A DNA stretch of 64,000 nt from Siphonodentalium dalli (taxonomy: Eukaryota; Mollusca; Scaphopoda; Gadilida; Siphonodentaliidae). A program made the translations under genes and the position numbers. Below, in pieces: positions 1 to 10,338 of the stretch (its first letter is position 1; each line of letters opens with the position of its first letter). The notes beneath the pieces are model-generated. The model had not been told where the DNA came from, did not search any database, and saw only the letters and a program-made list of their open reading frames with translations. The DNA lies in assembly GCA_032622095.1 (NCBI GenBank), contig CP136066.1:113419319-113483318 (forward strand). Reading direction: 5' to 3'.

Positions 1-480
1 TTAAACATGAATCCTGCTAATCCATAGAATGTTTTATCTTAGCTACTCGACTTACGTAAATAAGTGCAGCTCTGTATCATGCTCTACTAAGGGAGACAAT
101 TATTAGTTGTGTCATTACAAAAGCTGCAACGATTTACAATCACAATCTGTGTCCCATACTTCATCAGTTTATATATATACTGCCGAAAACTTTGGATTCT
201 CGCTATGCATAGTCATGAATGTCTAATATTTAAGTAAACTCATCATCAACATTATACTACTGTTCTCCTGGACCTTTACTAACGAAGGCTCTCGGTCAAA
301 TGCCCGCCATTGTGTAATTAAGTGATTTCACTCATAACATTTATATTATTTTACCCCTATAATTTCTCCTGTATCTTACTTTCGACTTCGGACCCCGTGT
401 TGGTCCGGAGTAGAATAGTCCAACCACCCCATTTCGAGGGGTAAGAATCCCCAAATGTGGCACCCTGTTTGCCGTGGGGT
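1..480. other. non-coding, nothing recognised
   Basis: AT-rich DNA with no convincing reading frame. A short segment near 85-105 (AAGGGAGACAATTATTAG) loosely resembles the reverse complement of a block near 23,335 (GGGTTATCTCCCTTAATTG), so a shared short dispersed repeat is possible but weak. Confidence 0.4.
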
Positions 481-1055
481 ACATCCCGTGATGTGCGGTG
501 TATGAGTCCTGGGGGTACTAGGGAAGCACCACCACGTGAGATATCGACCTGCGGATACGGCTTAGCTCATGGTCTTATTTGGTCCTACATCTCTCCAAAA
601 CGGGTGGTTGAGTTGACCCGGGTTATTCTATCGACTAGTCACGCCTCTCAGTGTTTCGGATTAAAATTGTGTTATCTGCTGTATTGTTCGTCTGATGTTT
701 GCAGTACTGTCTTTTTCTTGGGGGGGGGGTGTCACGTATGATATTTCTGTTCTCTCTTGTCACGTTGGTTCTGCTGAGAGTTGGATTTGTTTCATGTATT
801 GTTCACGCCTATGTGGTGTTCGGATGTACCGGCAGGCTGCTACATGCAGTGGCTAAAGGGGTCACTGCTTCAGCTATGTTTGTAGCAGTCTTTGGCCCGA
901 CCAGAATTCGAAGGGTAGTCCGCGGTGGCGGCTGCTACATGGGCTATGGCAACTCACAACACAAATCCACGACCTGATCATAAGAATGGCGACTCACTTT
1001 GTTCCAAGGATGCTGGGGAATTCCCTCAGTACTTGGTTCTTAGCTTCGACTTGAC
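481..1055 (+). mobile_element. 5' UTR-like segment of a jockey-type retrotransposon
   Basis: This stretch lies directly upstream of a gag relic and has a diverged partner at about 55,916-56,250. Both share the ordered blocks CAGTGTTTCRGATTAA, GTTCGTCTGATGTTTGCAG (or close to it), a run of CTGTTCT/TATTT text and a later ATTCACGCCT block. The shared order, and the fact that only this copy is followed by gag-like code, suggest that both are the 5' leader of one retrotransposon family. The G run at 720-729 is a homopolymer within it. No protein is claimed here; open frames of 90 or so codons in this stretch do not start with ATG in a useful context or show recognisable motifs. Confidence 0.4.
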
Positions 1056-1715
1056 CATGAAAAGACCCTCTGCATGTTTGTGCCATTTATAAGACACTTC
1101 AAAGTATATTGCCGGACAATTGAAATCTGTCATACCAATCAGGACCGGGCCAGTGACTGGCTGTCTCCTGATTAAATGTTCGATGAAAGTTCAATCTTAT
1201 GCTTTGTTGCAGTTAACAGCTATTGCACAAACACCAGTCATGATTGCTCCTCACAAAACATTGAATAGTAGCAGGTCAGCTTATATTTTCGACACTTCTG
1301 ATGTTCGCAGATTTTCTAGGACAGTTGATGGAGTAAATTTCCTTTGCATATAGTTATATTTTGACTTTCAATCGTTGCGAACATCGCATTGAAGGTTGAA
1401 TTTGACTACATATGTTCCAAATCCATTACGTTGTTTAAATGTCAGGGGTATGTCATGGCCAGGAACATTATAAAAGTAAAGAAACCATATGTACACGCTG
1501 TTCTGTTTCTGGTAATGACCATAAAGATTGTACCAAACAAAAAAAGCGCTCAAACTGTCACGGTTCACATGCTGCAATGTGTCCTTCATGTCCGATATGG
1601 GACTATGAATTTAAAATTCAACGATGTAAGGCTGAAAAACATCCATCATATTTCGATGCAAAGAAAATAGTTGGTGCTCGACCATCAATTCAACCAGCCA
1701 AATACTGCAGCCATT
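1056..1715 (+). pseudogene. broken ORF1 (gag-like, zinc-knuckle) of a jockey-type retrotransposon
   Basis: Translation in changing frames gives an ORF1-type protein. The first part (about 1,120-1,320) contains a segment ending in APHKTLNSSR, typical of the region before the zinc knuckles in jockey-type ORF1, then SDVRR. A frame change leads to YVPNPLRC (about 1,405-1,435), another to FKCQGY, and a third frame carries CTRCSVSGNDHKDC, then NCHGSHAAMCPSC, then KAEKHPSYFDAKK (1,450-1,680). The Cys/His spacing is that of the CCHC knuckles that bind RNA in the element's ribonucleoprotein. At least three frame changes and in-frame stops show it is dead. No endonuclease or reverse transcriptase follows, so this is an isolated 5' fragment. 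It may belong to the same broad clade as the pol relic at 7.3-9.8 kb, but nothing links the two directly. Confidence 0.72.
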
Positions 1716-1718
1716 AAC

Positions 1719-1905
1719 GTGAGATATTTACCTTTGTGGTGTATGTGTGCATTAGGCATTCGCAAGTGAGGTGCGTTGTTAGACATGTGACCATTTCCGT
1801 GTGAGATATATTTGCATTTGTTGTGAATAAGTGTGAATTATCTTGTTCGTTCGCATGTGAGTCGCCTTGTTAGTAATTCGACCATTTCCATGTGAGCTAC
1901 ATTTG
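1719..1905 (+). repeat. short tandem repeat of 82-91 bp, about 2.3 copies
   Basis: GTGAGATATTTACCTTTG at 1,719, GTGAGATATATTTGC at 1,801 and GTGAGCTACATTTGCC at 1,892 each begin a unit. Two of them are preceded by a shared GACCATTTCC block. Divergence between units is high, so the array is old. Confidence 0.5.
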
Positions 1906-2910
1906 CCTTTGTTGCTATATCCATGTTGTTTGGCAGCGGTTTATGTTGTGTAAATTATCACATATATTTATCATAAGTATTCCTCATTTTTGTTTTGTCA
2001 CAGCCAGTAGTGATCATGTCACATTAAGGTGGTCTCTAGTTTGTATTCATTATGTCACATTCTTGTGGTTTAGAACGTCACTGAGCATCACTATAATACT
2101 AGTTTTCTTTTCAGTATAGGTTGAAACAATAGATTATTAAAGTTCCGCAACCATGCATGTGTTGTTCTTTGATCGACCAAAGCGAAGCAAATATGTTATC
2201 CGGAATTCAGGCTCTTTCTATATATGGCATCTTGAATAAATTTACTTGCGAGTATTCGAGTTAGGTTTCGTTGCTCGGTGTACTTTGTCTGGAACTGAGA
2301 GAGAGTTGTACCGCGTGTCATATTTCTGCTATATCTACACTGAAATGTTCATGTGTGTCAAGCGTATCCACTTCTCCGCGGAGTCACACACCCACGCACA
2401 TCGAACGAATGACTTTCAATCATATAATGTAATAAATAAAACTCGCTTTGCTGCGAGGCAACCACAAAGCACATTGTTATCATCTGATTTTGGTTCAGTT
2501 CCCAAACTGGTGTATGATATCACGCACGAGCAAGGTCATATTCCCAACCGGTGTATACGCTCACGCACGAGCAGATTATCCACACTTAATAACAATGCAT
2601 TGATTCCCTTCTGAAGTCAATAAGATATCATGTCACTCTATATCGTCTGTTAGTATCACGTACCCCCCCCCCCCCCTCCCTCCCCCACTTACCTTTATTT
2701 TCCTAAAGTCTGATAACCACATTACATTTCCACTTCTACTCTCGCCTGACTCTAATAATTCCGTATCAAAATCAGCCAATCATGTGAGTATATATACGAT
2801 CACGAAAATAAGTTATTCCATCAAAGTGAAACTCAGAGGAAGAACTGACTGTGAATCATTTCTTGGCAAAAGTAGGGTTATGCATGGCATTTTTTGAAGT
2901 AACTCACTCA
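1906..2910. other. non-coding; poly-C tract
   Basis: No gene is supported. The only notable content is a C-rich homopolymer tract at about 2,664-2,693. The 122-codon open frame at 2,246-2,614 begins at TTG and shows no motif. Confidence 0.4.
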
Positions 2911-4115
2911 GTAGTGATGCGGACCGGACCGGACCACCTTGGGTGGTCCGGTCCACTGCCAAGGCGGTCCAGTCCAGTCCGGTCCAGGCCATTCCGGTCC
3001 GGTACACATGCCTGGACCGGTCCAAAACGGTCCGGTCCACCTATAATAGGCTATATGTTAATGAATTCTCTGTTTTCTCAAAGTTTTACTCTGTATAATA
3101 CAACCTATAAGGTTACTGAGTTCAGTGCATTGAAATGAGTCCATATTGTATGCATCATTGTCTGTCTCTGTTGGGATATACTGGGAACGATGCACGATAA
3201 TAGTATTTCTAGTAATGCGAACATGCACTAATTAAATGTATTGGACAGATATATAGCTAGGGTCAGAATGTGTTATAACAAATCTAACATATGACACTCA
3301 ACTATTCGTATGCATGATTCGTATCATACTTTTTTTCATTAAATTGAAATTTAAACGAAATAACTATACTATTATTATCTATTGTCGTCTCTGTATTATT
3401 GTTATAATTTTTTTTGTGTAAAACATACTCTCCTAGATGGAGGAAATAAAGATATATATACCTAAGTACAACTACTATTGGATTAATGTGACTGTCTTGT
3501 ATATGTACTATGTAATGTGGTTTGCATGTTTCTTCGATAATTATAACTGTGAAAAACAATAGAATACTCGATTCGATATCCATCCAAATTGATTAGTTGA
3601 TGCCATGTTACACTGTTTATGACAAATAGTTCCATACTCATTCAGTTGCATGTTTGTCGCATTGATAGGGTGCTACAAAGTGTTGACCAGTGTAGGATAG
3701 TAGTTATTAAAACAATTTAGAACGAAACAAGCATTTTTTATATTTTGAAAATGTTTTCAGAATGCTTAACATTTTGCGACATCAAAGCAGGCGGTCGGAA
3801 ATCGGCGACATCAAAGCAGGCGGCCGCCCACACGGCACTTTCGTAAGGAAAGTGACATGTACAAAAAGTACATCTATACATTGTTTTCGTGGCATCAAAC
3901 GTTTAATATATATTAACCACTTGAATGCGTCAATACATCGTTGCTAATTGATATGACGGCAAATACGAAATAATATTCGCGATAGTTTATTATAACTGAA
4001 GTAAAATAGTGGACCGGACCGGAGAGTACCGGACCGGCGGCAAAAAGCGGTCCGGTCCGGTCCAGTGACACCCGGTCCGGACCGGACCGGTCCAAAGCGG
4101 TCCGGTCCGCATCAC
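2911..4115. mobile_element. non-autonomous TIR element with GGACCG subterminal arrays (hAT-like?)
   Basis: The left end reads TAGTGATGCGGACCGGACC and the right end is its inverted counterpart, GGTCCGGTCCGCATCACTA. Inside each end lies a cluster of GGACCG/CGGTCC motifs (2,918-3,040 and 4,012-4,105), as expected of subterminal transposase-binding arrays. The outer flanks contain AGTAACTC (2,898-2,905) and AGTAACTG (4,116-4,123). This may be a degenerate 8-bp duplication, but six extra bases (ACTCAG) lie between the left one and the TIR. About 970 bp of AT-rich interior carries no credible ORF. The superfamily is inferred from TIR style and possible TSD length only. Confidence 0.5.
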
Positions 4116-5340
4116 TAAGTAACTGACACTCGATTACGGAGAGTCTTTTCACCTTATATGACGTTTATGATCAATGTAGATTTACAGGCATATTATGGTG
4201 TAAAACGGTGAACACATGTTGTATGCTGACACTGCATCTGTACCCAAACAACAACTCGTCTGTCTTTTCTACCGAATATTTTCCAAGGGTAGAAAATACG
4301 GGATCTGCTTTAAATCAATAACACTGAACAATTGTGATATCTTTCTAACGAATAATTTCCAAAGGATGGGGATAAGGGTCCTGCTGTGGATCGATATTAT
4401 ATCAATAACATAGCTCGTGGTTTTCTATTGAAATCCCCTTATCGCTTCATCGGGACAGATAAACATCTAGGAGCGTTCGTCCGCTAAGGGCATAGAAGGT
4501 CGTCATCAGACAGTCACAAATAAGGCACCCAGCAGAGGGCGTGCATAGATAACGGTTCCACTTGTCGGATTACCTCATTATCAAGCATTTGGACAATTTT
4601 TTGATAATATCGACACGAGTCGGAAATTATTCTAAATATTCGCAGCGAATAGACGACATGCCTACCATCTCGATGCGCGTGAGATTAGGTTAATATAGAC
4701 TAAATTCACTCCTGGGTGTCTAAACGCGACACGACCATGCGCGGTACTCCGGAAGTTATGGTAAATTTCTTTCGTTGTGAAGAAGGAAAGTTCCTAACGT
4801 ATATACATTTAATGCATGCGTTGTTCGATCTGTTATACATGTATGCCGTTTATCATGTGATTGTTCAGCAAGTTCCCCTGGAAATAAGCTCATATTAAAC
4901 TGATCTCAAAAAGAAAATAAGCCCATATCGGCATTATTTGAATCTGAATTACGATCTATGTAAACATATTTTAACTAAATCGACTTACCAGATGTACGCT
5001 CGTGATAATTTGTTTTCACTGTGGCCCGCGCCATAAAATATAATAACGGATAAAATTCGATTTATCGATTTATCGATTTATTTTTGAATCAAATAAGTCC
5101 AATATGCACCTATGTGAATATTTAGGTCCAATAGGAACCTATCTGCCCGAGGATAATTATGTTGGATTGTTCTGTCGTTTGAGAATTCGAATTCATTAGT
5201 ATTGATTAAGCTTCCATTATGCATAATGATTCACGGGCTGATTGGCCAGAAAAAAATAAGATGGTTTATTAGTTACAAGCAAGCAACGCTTTAATTGCCC
5301 TTAAATGAAGTCAACAACCAAATCATAATCGGATGACTTT
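4116..5340. other. non-coding
   Basis: No gene recognised. There is a small ATCGATTT tandem near 5,058-5,083. The 60-codon ORF at 4,716-4,898 is not distinguishable from chance. Confidence 0.4.
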
Positions 5341-6035
5341 TTAGCTCAACTTGACGAAGTCAAGCTTGAGCTATTGCCATGGGTTGTCGTCCGTGTATGG
5401 TGCGTCCGTCCGTCCGTCAACAATTTAGTTTGGCTCACCCTACATATATACCGCATCCCTCGTCCGATCATCACCAAACTCCATATGGAGCTTCGGGTGA
5501 CTTCTAGATGGGAGCCATCAAATTTTTCCGAAATTCGTTAAAAAACATGGCCGCCGGCAGTCATTTTGGATTTAAAATTTGAATCCATAGGCTCACCCTG
5601 CAGCCCGCATTTAATGGAGAAATGTTTTGAAAATGTACAGGCATATTTAGGATCACCTCTGGATGGGAGCTATCAAATTTAGCTATTTTCGATGAAAAAC
5701 ATGGCCACCGGCAGCCATCTTGGGTTTTTCTACTCTTTGCATGACTGATTCCTTTTGCACACCATACAGACCAATTAGACCACATTCCTGATCCGATCAT
5801 GACCAAACTTTATATCGGTGACTTCTAGATCGATTTTTCCGAAATTCGTAGAAAAACATGGCTGCCAGCGACCATCTTGGATTTTACTCTTTGCATGACT
5901 AAATCGTTCGGCACACCCTACAGGCCAGATCCCTCATCTGATCATCAGCAAACTTCATATGGAACCTCAGAGTGACCTCTAGATAATGGGAGCCATCGAT
6001 TATTTCCGAAATTCGTTGAAAAACATCTTTGATTT
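5341..6035 (+). repeat. dispersed repeat: palindromic head plus about four degenerate units of 130-180 bp
   Basis: It begins with a palindrome built from AGCTCAACTTGAC and GTCAAGCTTGAGCT (about 5,343-5,372), then a CGTCCGTCCGTC microsatellite (5,404-5,419). Four degenerate units follow. Each has the order: CACCCTACA, ATCCCTC, GATCATCACCAAACT, CATATGGA, TTCTAGATGGGAGCCATCA, TTTCCGAAATTCGT, AAAAACATGGCCGCC, TTTGCATGACT. A second copy in inverted orientation lies at 52,836-53,365, with matching CATGGGTTGTCGTCCG-type outer end. Repeated internal units with a microsatellite at one end resemble non-autonomous rolling-circle elements, but I did not find a clean terminus. Confidence 0.7.
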
Positions 6036-6650
6036 CACTCTTTGCATGACAATCCTTCATTCCTATCACACGAGTCTGAGCTCTGGCCATCGATGCAGTC
6101 TTGTCTGGAGGTGTGTGCGCCGAAACTGTGCGACGTGATGCCTTGGTGCCTTTACTGGTTGGACAAGAAGCAATCTCTTAATATTTTTCTAAGATATGAC
6201 AGATTTATTACCAAAAACTCGATATAAATGCAAATTAAGTATATATGTGGATTCAAAAATATAATTCTTGCGACAATTTCATATTGTTGCATGACATTGT
6301 GCATTCTTACATTCTGTATTCCCGGAATTATGTCATCGGGAGTGCGGAAGGACAGATAAACATCCGAACAAAGATTAGGACAGACCGAACACATTACTTG
6401 CGTCCAGCATAGACTGGCGCAAGTGATGAGAAAATTAGAGGTGATGTATTCAATCAGACCTACATCAGCCTACACCGTAAAACAGCAGAAAAATCAAAGC
6501 CTATCATACATTTCAATTGAAATATTCATGATGGCATTGAATTGACTGGTTTCCGGACTATAAACCTTGCAGTCGCTCTGCTTTGGATGTCGTCTTGGGA
6601 GCTTCCTCGTTTTTTGTTTGCAAAAACCCTGTGCCAGTGCATTCTCTTAT
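6036..6650. other. non-coding
   Basis: No recognisable gene or repeat boundary. Short open frames on both strands overlap each other and lack motifs. Confidence 0.4.
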
Positions 6651-6792
6651 ATAGGCGAATCGTCCATATGGCGCCTCACAAATAGAAGATAGTGCATTGG
6701 CCTAACACTATTTACCCTGATCTTAGAAGCCAGTGCATTCTCTTATATATGGGAGGCACCCTATGGGCGACTCGCATATATAAGAGAATGCA
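6634..6792. repeat. duplicated motif ending in a 16-bp perfect hairpin
   Basis: CCAGTGCATTCTCTTATATA occurs twice (6,634 and 6,731), and its inverted form TATATAAGAGAATGCA ends at 6,792. The segment 6,734-6,792 can form a 16-bp perfect stem around a 27-nt, partly palindromic loop (GAGGCACCC...GGGCGACTC). It resembles the terminus of a small fold-back element. Confidence 0.6.
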
Positions 6793-6867
6793 AAGACACA
6801 GTTATTTAATGCTGCTCCAGCGCAGCTCCCGTCATGAAATGGTTAACTCACAGCCACCATCGAGCTG

Positions 6868-6912
6868 TAGATTATATGTCCCGTTGACATCAGATATCTT
6901 AAAAGGGCACTA
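6868..6912 (-). repeat. copy of a dispersed box (CTTTTAAGATATCTGATGTCAAC)
   Basis: Read on the minus strand, GCCCTTTTAAGATATCTGA then TGTCAACGGGAC matches blocks at 9,885 (minus), 10,113, 10,289, 21,007 (minus) and 21,150 (minus). This copy and the one at 9,885 flank the jockey relic on both sides. Confidence 0.5.
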
Positions 6913-9840
6913 ATAATTAATTTAATTTAATATTTAATTATATACCCAATATTGTTAGTTTAAACATATTTTATTAGCAAAGAATAGCTAATTGGATTGG
7001 GGCACAAGTTATTGCTAACTTAATGACGCCCCTTTCCAACAAACAATTGACAATTAACAAAAAGAGTTAGGCTTCCTGCCTGCAATACATATAATACAAA
7101 GGTATACAAACAACACTTGTACGATTAAAATATGATAGTAAAGTGGGGTACACGTTAAGATGTCAAAGTGTACTGTTTGCGTCAGAATGAGGGTATGATT
7201 GTGGGCCTTCGATCGATGATGTGATATTTTGTTTCATAATTTATATAATACCATTTCCATTCGCTAGGTTTAATACACTATTAATCATTAAATCGTTGTG
7301 TTTCTATGATATACTTTTGAGCAAAAATGAATAACTTGCAATTTATTTGCTCAGTCTCATGTGTGGAGCCGAAAAGTATGTTCCCAATGGTCAAGTGTAG
7401 TACGCCCAGTTTAAATATACTATCAAACAGTTTTAATCTTTCGTGAATAAAGTAAGGACATTCGACGAAAAGGTGATATACTGTTTCCTCTGTTACAGCA
7501 TTTCGGCGAATCGGCAATATGATTGATATGCTTATCAAAATTAAGATTACTACAGTTATTTCGCAATTTAGCGTGTAGTATATGTTCCTTTCTCGGCTTC
7601 CAACTAGGTAGAAAGGAGGCGGTTTCAATACAACAAACATAGCAGCTATTTTTTTCTCTATATTATCTTTATTTATTTTCTTCTTATTGCCTTTATCGTC
7701 ACTCTTGGTGAGGTCATATAGGAATTTGTTCCACTGGATAATCATTGAAGGAAAGAACGATTTATTATAATATTCAGCCTTTCTAGATAAAGAGTTAAAT
7801 CGGTAGGGATATCTGGAAGGATAGTTTCTGTTGTCTCCGTAACGCGCAGGTAATATATCAGTCAAATATTTCGGAGCGTCTCCAGCTTGGATTCGGTTGA
7901 ACATTTTGAATTTATGAAATTTTCTTCGTTCTTGCAGTGATTGCCAACCCAATTCTGTAAATAATTTATGTATAGCACACGAGCGAGTTAAGCCCGATAC
8001 AATTCGAGCCGCATCTATGTGTAATTTGTCTAGCGTATTTAGAAGGGAGTCGGGAGCACAGTCCCAGATAATATCTCCATAATCCATAAGTGGAAGAATG
8101 TAAGATGTGTACATTAGATTTAAGGAGTTGCGACTAAGTTTATATTTAATTTTTCTAAGCATGGCTAATCGACCAGAAACACGAGTTACTATATCATTTA
8201 TTTGAATGTCCCACCCTAAGTTGGATTGAAAGTTTAAACCTGAGTGTTTTTGTGAGACCGTTTCCTCGAGTTGGGTGCCACCAAAAAGGATTGGGGAGAA
8301 TGTTGGGGATTCCTTTTGGGGAGATATTTGAAATCTTATCAGGGTAGTTTTGGTGGGGTTGAAATTGACAAGCCATTTTTTTGGACCAATCGGTAAGTTT
8401 GTCCAAGTCATTGTTGACTTTAGTAACAAGATGGATCGGATCAGTTTCCGCTGTGGTGATGCATGTATCATCAGCATAGAGTCTAGTCAGGGATTCTAAA
8501 TCTTGGTGAATATCATTAACATATATGAGGAACAAGAAAGGTCCGATCACAGAGCCCTGGGGGACTCCAGCTGAAAGTGTTCTGAAAGGGGATGCAGTGT
8601 TATTCACAATTACCCTTTGCTCTCTGTCCATTAAATAACCCTTGAGCCAAATTAAAAGATCACCGGTAACCCCATACTTCCTAAGTTTGAGAAGTAGTCC
8701 TCTGTGCCACACTCTCTCGAATGCTTTAGAAACATCACAAAATACAGCACAAGTGTGTAAATGTCCTTCGAGAGATCGGCATATGTCATGGTGTAACTCT
8801 AGTAACGAGAATGTAGTGCTATGTCCAGGGAGGAAGCCTAATTGGTGTTTATATATCAGCTGATTGATTTCAAAATGTTGAGTTAAAGTTTTCAAGACTA
8901 ATTTTTCAAGTATTTTCCCAACACAGCATAAAAGAGATATTGGGCGGTAATTACCTGCATCAGCAGGATCACATTTTTTGAAAATAGGAATGACATTTGC
9001 TTGTTTCCATGTCATGGGGAATGTACAAGTATCCATCGATTTTTTGTAAATTATATAAAGAGGTTTCACAATGGCATCAGCAGTCTCCTTCAGCATTCTG
9101 GCGCTTATTCCATCATGACCGTGTGCTTTATTAATCTTGAGAGACCTGATTTCTCGGAGAATATTGTTTTTATCAATAGTCACCGATGATATGGTACTGT
9201 CACATTGTGTAGCAAAATCAGGGAAACAGTAAGGTTCGTTGTCGATTTTCCCATTGTTTATGAAGGTATCATTAATTAGGATGGCTTTTTCTGTATCATT
9301 AACTATAACGGGTGCTTGATTCGTGTTGGAGTTATCTTTATCATATAGGGGAGGAATAGTAGAACATCTGTTTTCCCCCATCAAGTTGCTGGCTACTTTC
9401 CAAAAAAACTTCGGAGAGTTGGATCTTTCGATATTGTTTTGTAGGTTTGATTCAAATGAACTCTTTGCATATTTTATCATGTTATTAACTTTGTTTCTAA
9501 TTCTCTTAAAGTTATCAAGATCTGAATATTTCTGACTTTTAATAAACGTTCTCCTGGCTCGATCTCTACGACGTAACTCTCTTCTTATATCAGAGTTAAA
9601 CCATATTTTATCATTAGGTCTGATTGACACCTCACTTGTGGGAGTAGTTTTTTTTAATTATATCCAAGAACATTTCTGTGAAAGTGTTAACAGCATCATC
9701 AATTGAGAGTGGGTGCAATACGTAATGCCACTCGACGGCCTGGATCAAACTACGAGCCTTATCAAAATTGCCCTTTTTGTAATTCCAAACGGTTCGCTTA
9801 TATATTGTTGCAATCTGAAACACGGGAATAACTTGACCCC
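6913..9840 (-). mobile_element. 5'-truncated jockey-type non-LTR retrotransposon
   Basis: The coding part is described separately. The 5' limit is near 9,840, because the adjacent DNA from 9,841 aligns as an inverted copy of 10,222-10,338 and that homology stops there. The endonuclease is missing, so the insertion is 5'-truncated, as is normal for target-primed reverse transcription. The 3' UTR runs from 7,280 down to about 6,913 and ends in an A/T-rich tail. It includes AATAAAATATGTTTA on the minus strand (near 6,960-6,975), a block also seen at about 29,570-29,590. Confidence 0.7.
7281..9823 (-). pseudogene. jockey-type reverse transcriptase (pol, ORF2) with four frameshifts
   Basis: Reading 9,823 downwards: a pre-RT segment with RTVWNYKKGNFDKAR, then IRPNDKIWF and the RT domain (about 9,600-8,400). 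The RT contains INKAHGHDGIS, NYRPISLLC, QLGFLPGHSTT, FCDVSKAFERVWH, SAGVPQGSVIGPFLFLIYVND and the catalytic YADD at about 8,467-8,478. A C-terminal region follows (LSRNSLNLMYTSYILPLMDYGDIIWD split over fewer than 20 residues at a time: LMYTSYILPLMDYGDIIWD), ending in a degenerate Cys/His segment HLFVECPYF. The product would reverse-transcribe its own RNA at nicked DNA. Breaks: the T run at 9,648-9,655 (A8 in sense), the T run at 8,376-8,382 (A7 in sense), and a pair near 7,597 and 7,500 that shift the frame and then restore it. The first two are homopolymer indels and could be assembly error. The EN domain is absent. Confidence 0.9.
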
Positions 9841-10338
9841 GTAGAGTGTCGCGAAATAGATGCCGTTAACCACAGACGACCTAGATGGGCAAATATGAGA
9901 AATAAAGAACGTCCATTGTGTAGGTAAATTGGCACAGATGGGTAACCTGACTAACACATCTATCCTGATTCAATTTACGAACTGTATAAACACCACGCCA
10001 CATACATGTAACCTCAGACTAATACTCTTCCTGCCATACAATGATCTTACCACCAATTTTCCCGTACATATGCTGGACTGATAATAAACGCTCTTTATTG
10101 ATCATATAATTGAGTATTCCCCTTTTAAGTCATTTGAGGTCAAAGGTAAGTAAGTACTGCTTTATTCTCATTCACTATTCATGGGACATGAGAAGATGAA
10201 CCTATCCCATGACATTCCCCTGGTCAGGTGACTCATCTGTACCAATTTCCGAGCACGAGTAACGTTCTTTTATGCTCATATTTGCCCCTTTAAGTTGTCT
10301 GAGATCAACGACATCTATCATATTACACTCTACGGGTC
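9841..10338. repeat. inverted repeat flanking the 5' edge of the jockey insertion
   Basis: The reverse complement of about 9,841-9,955 aligns with 10,222-10,338 at roughly 80% by eye. Shared blocks in order: GTCAGGT, CATCTGT, CCAATTT, ACGTTCTTT, CTCATATTTGCCC, GTCTG, CATCTAT, ACACTCTACGGG. A third partial copy of the central box is at 10,085-10,145 in direct orientation. The left arm stops exactly where retrotransposon homology begins, which dates the arm before the insertion. Confidence 0.65.
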
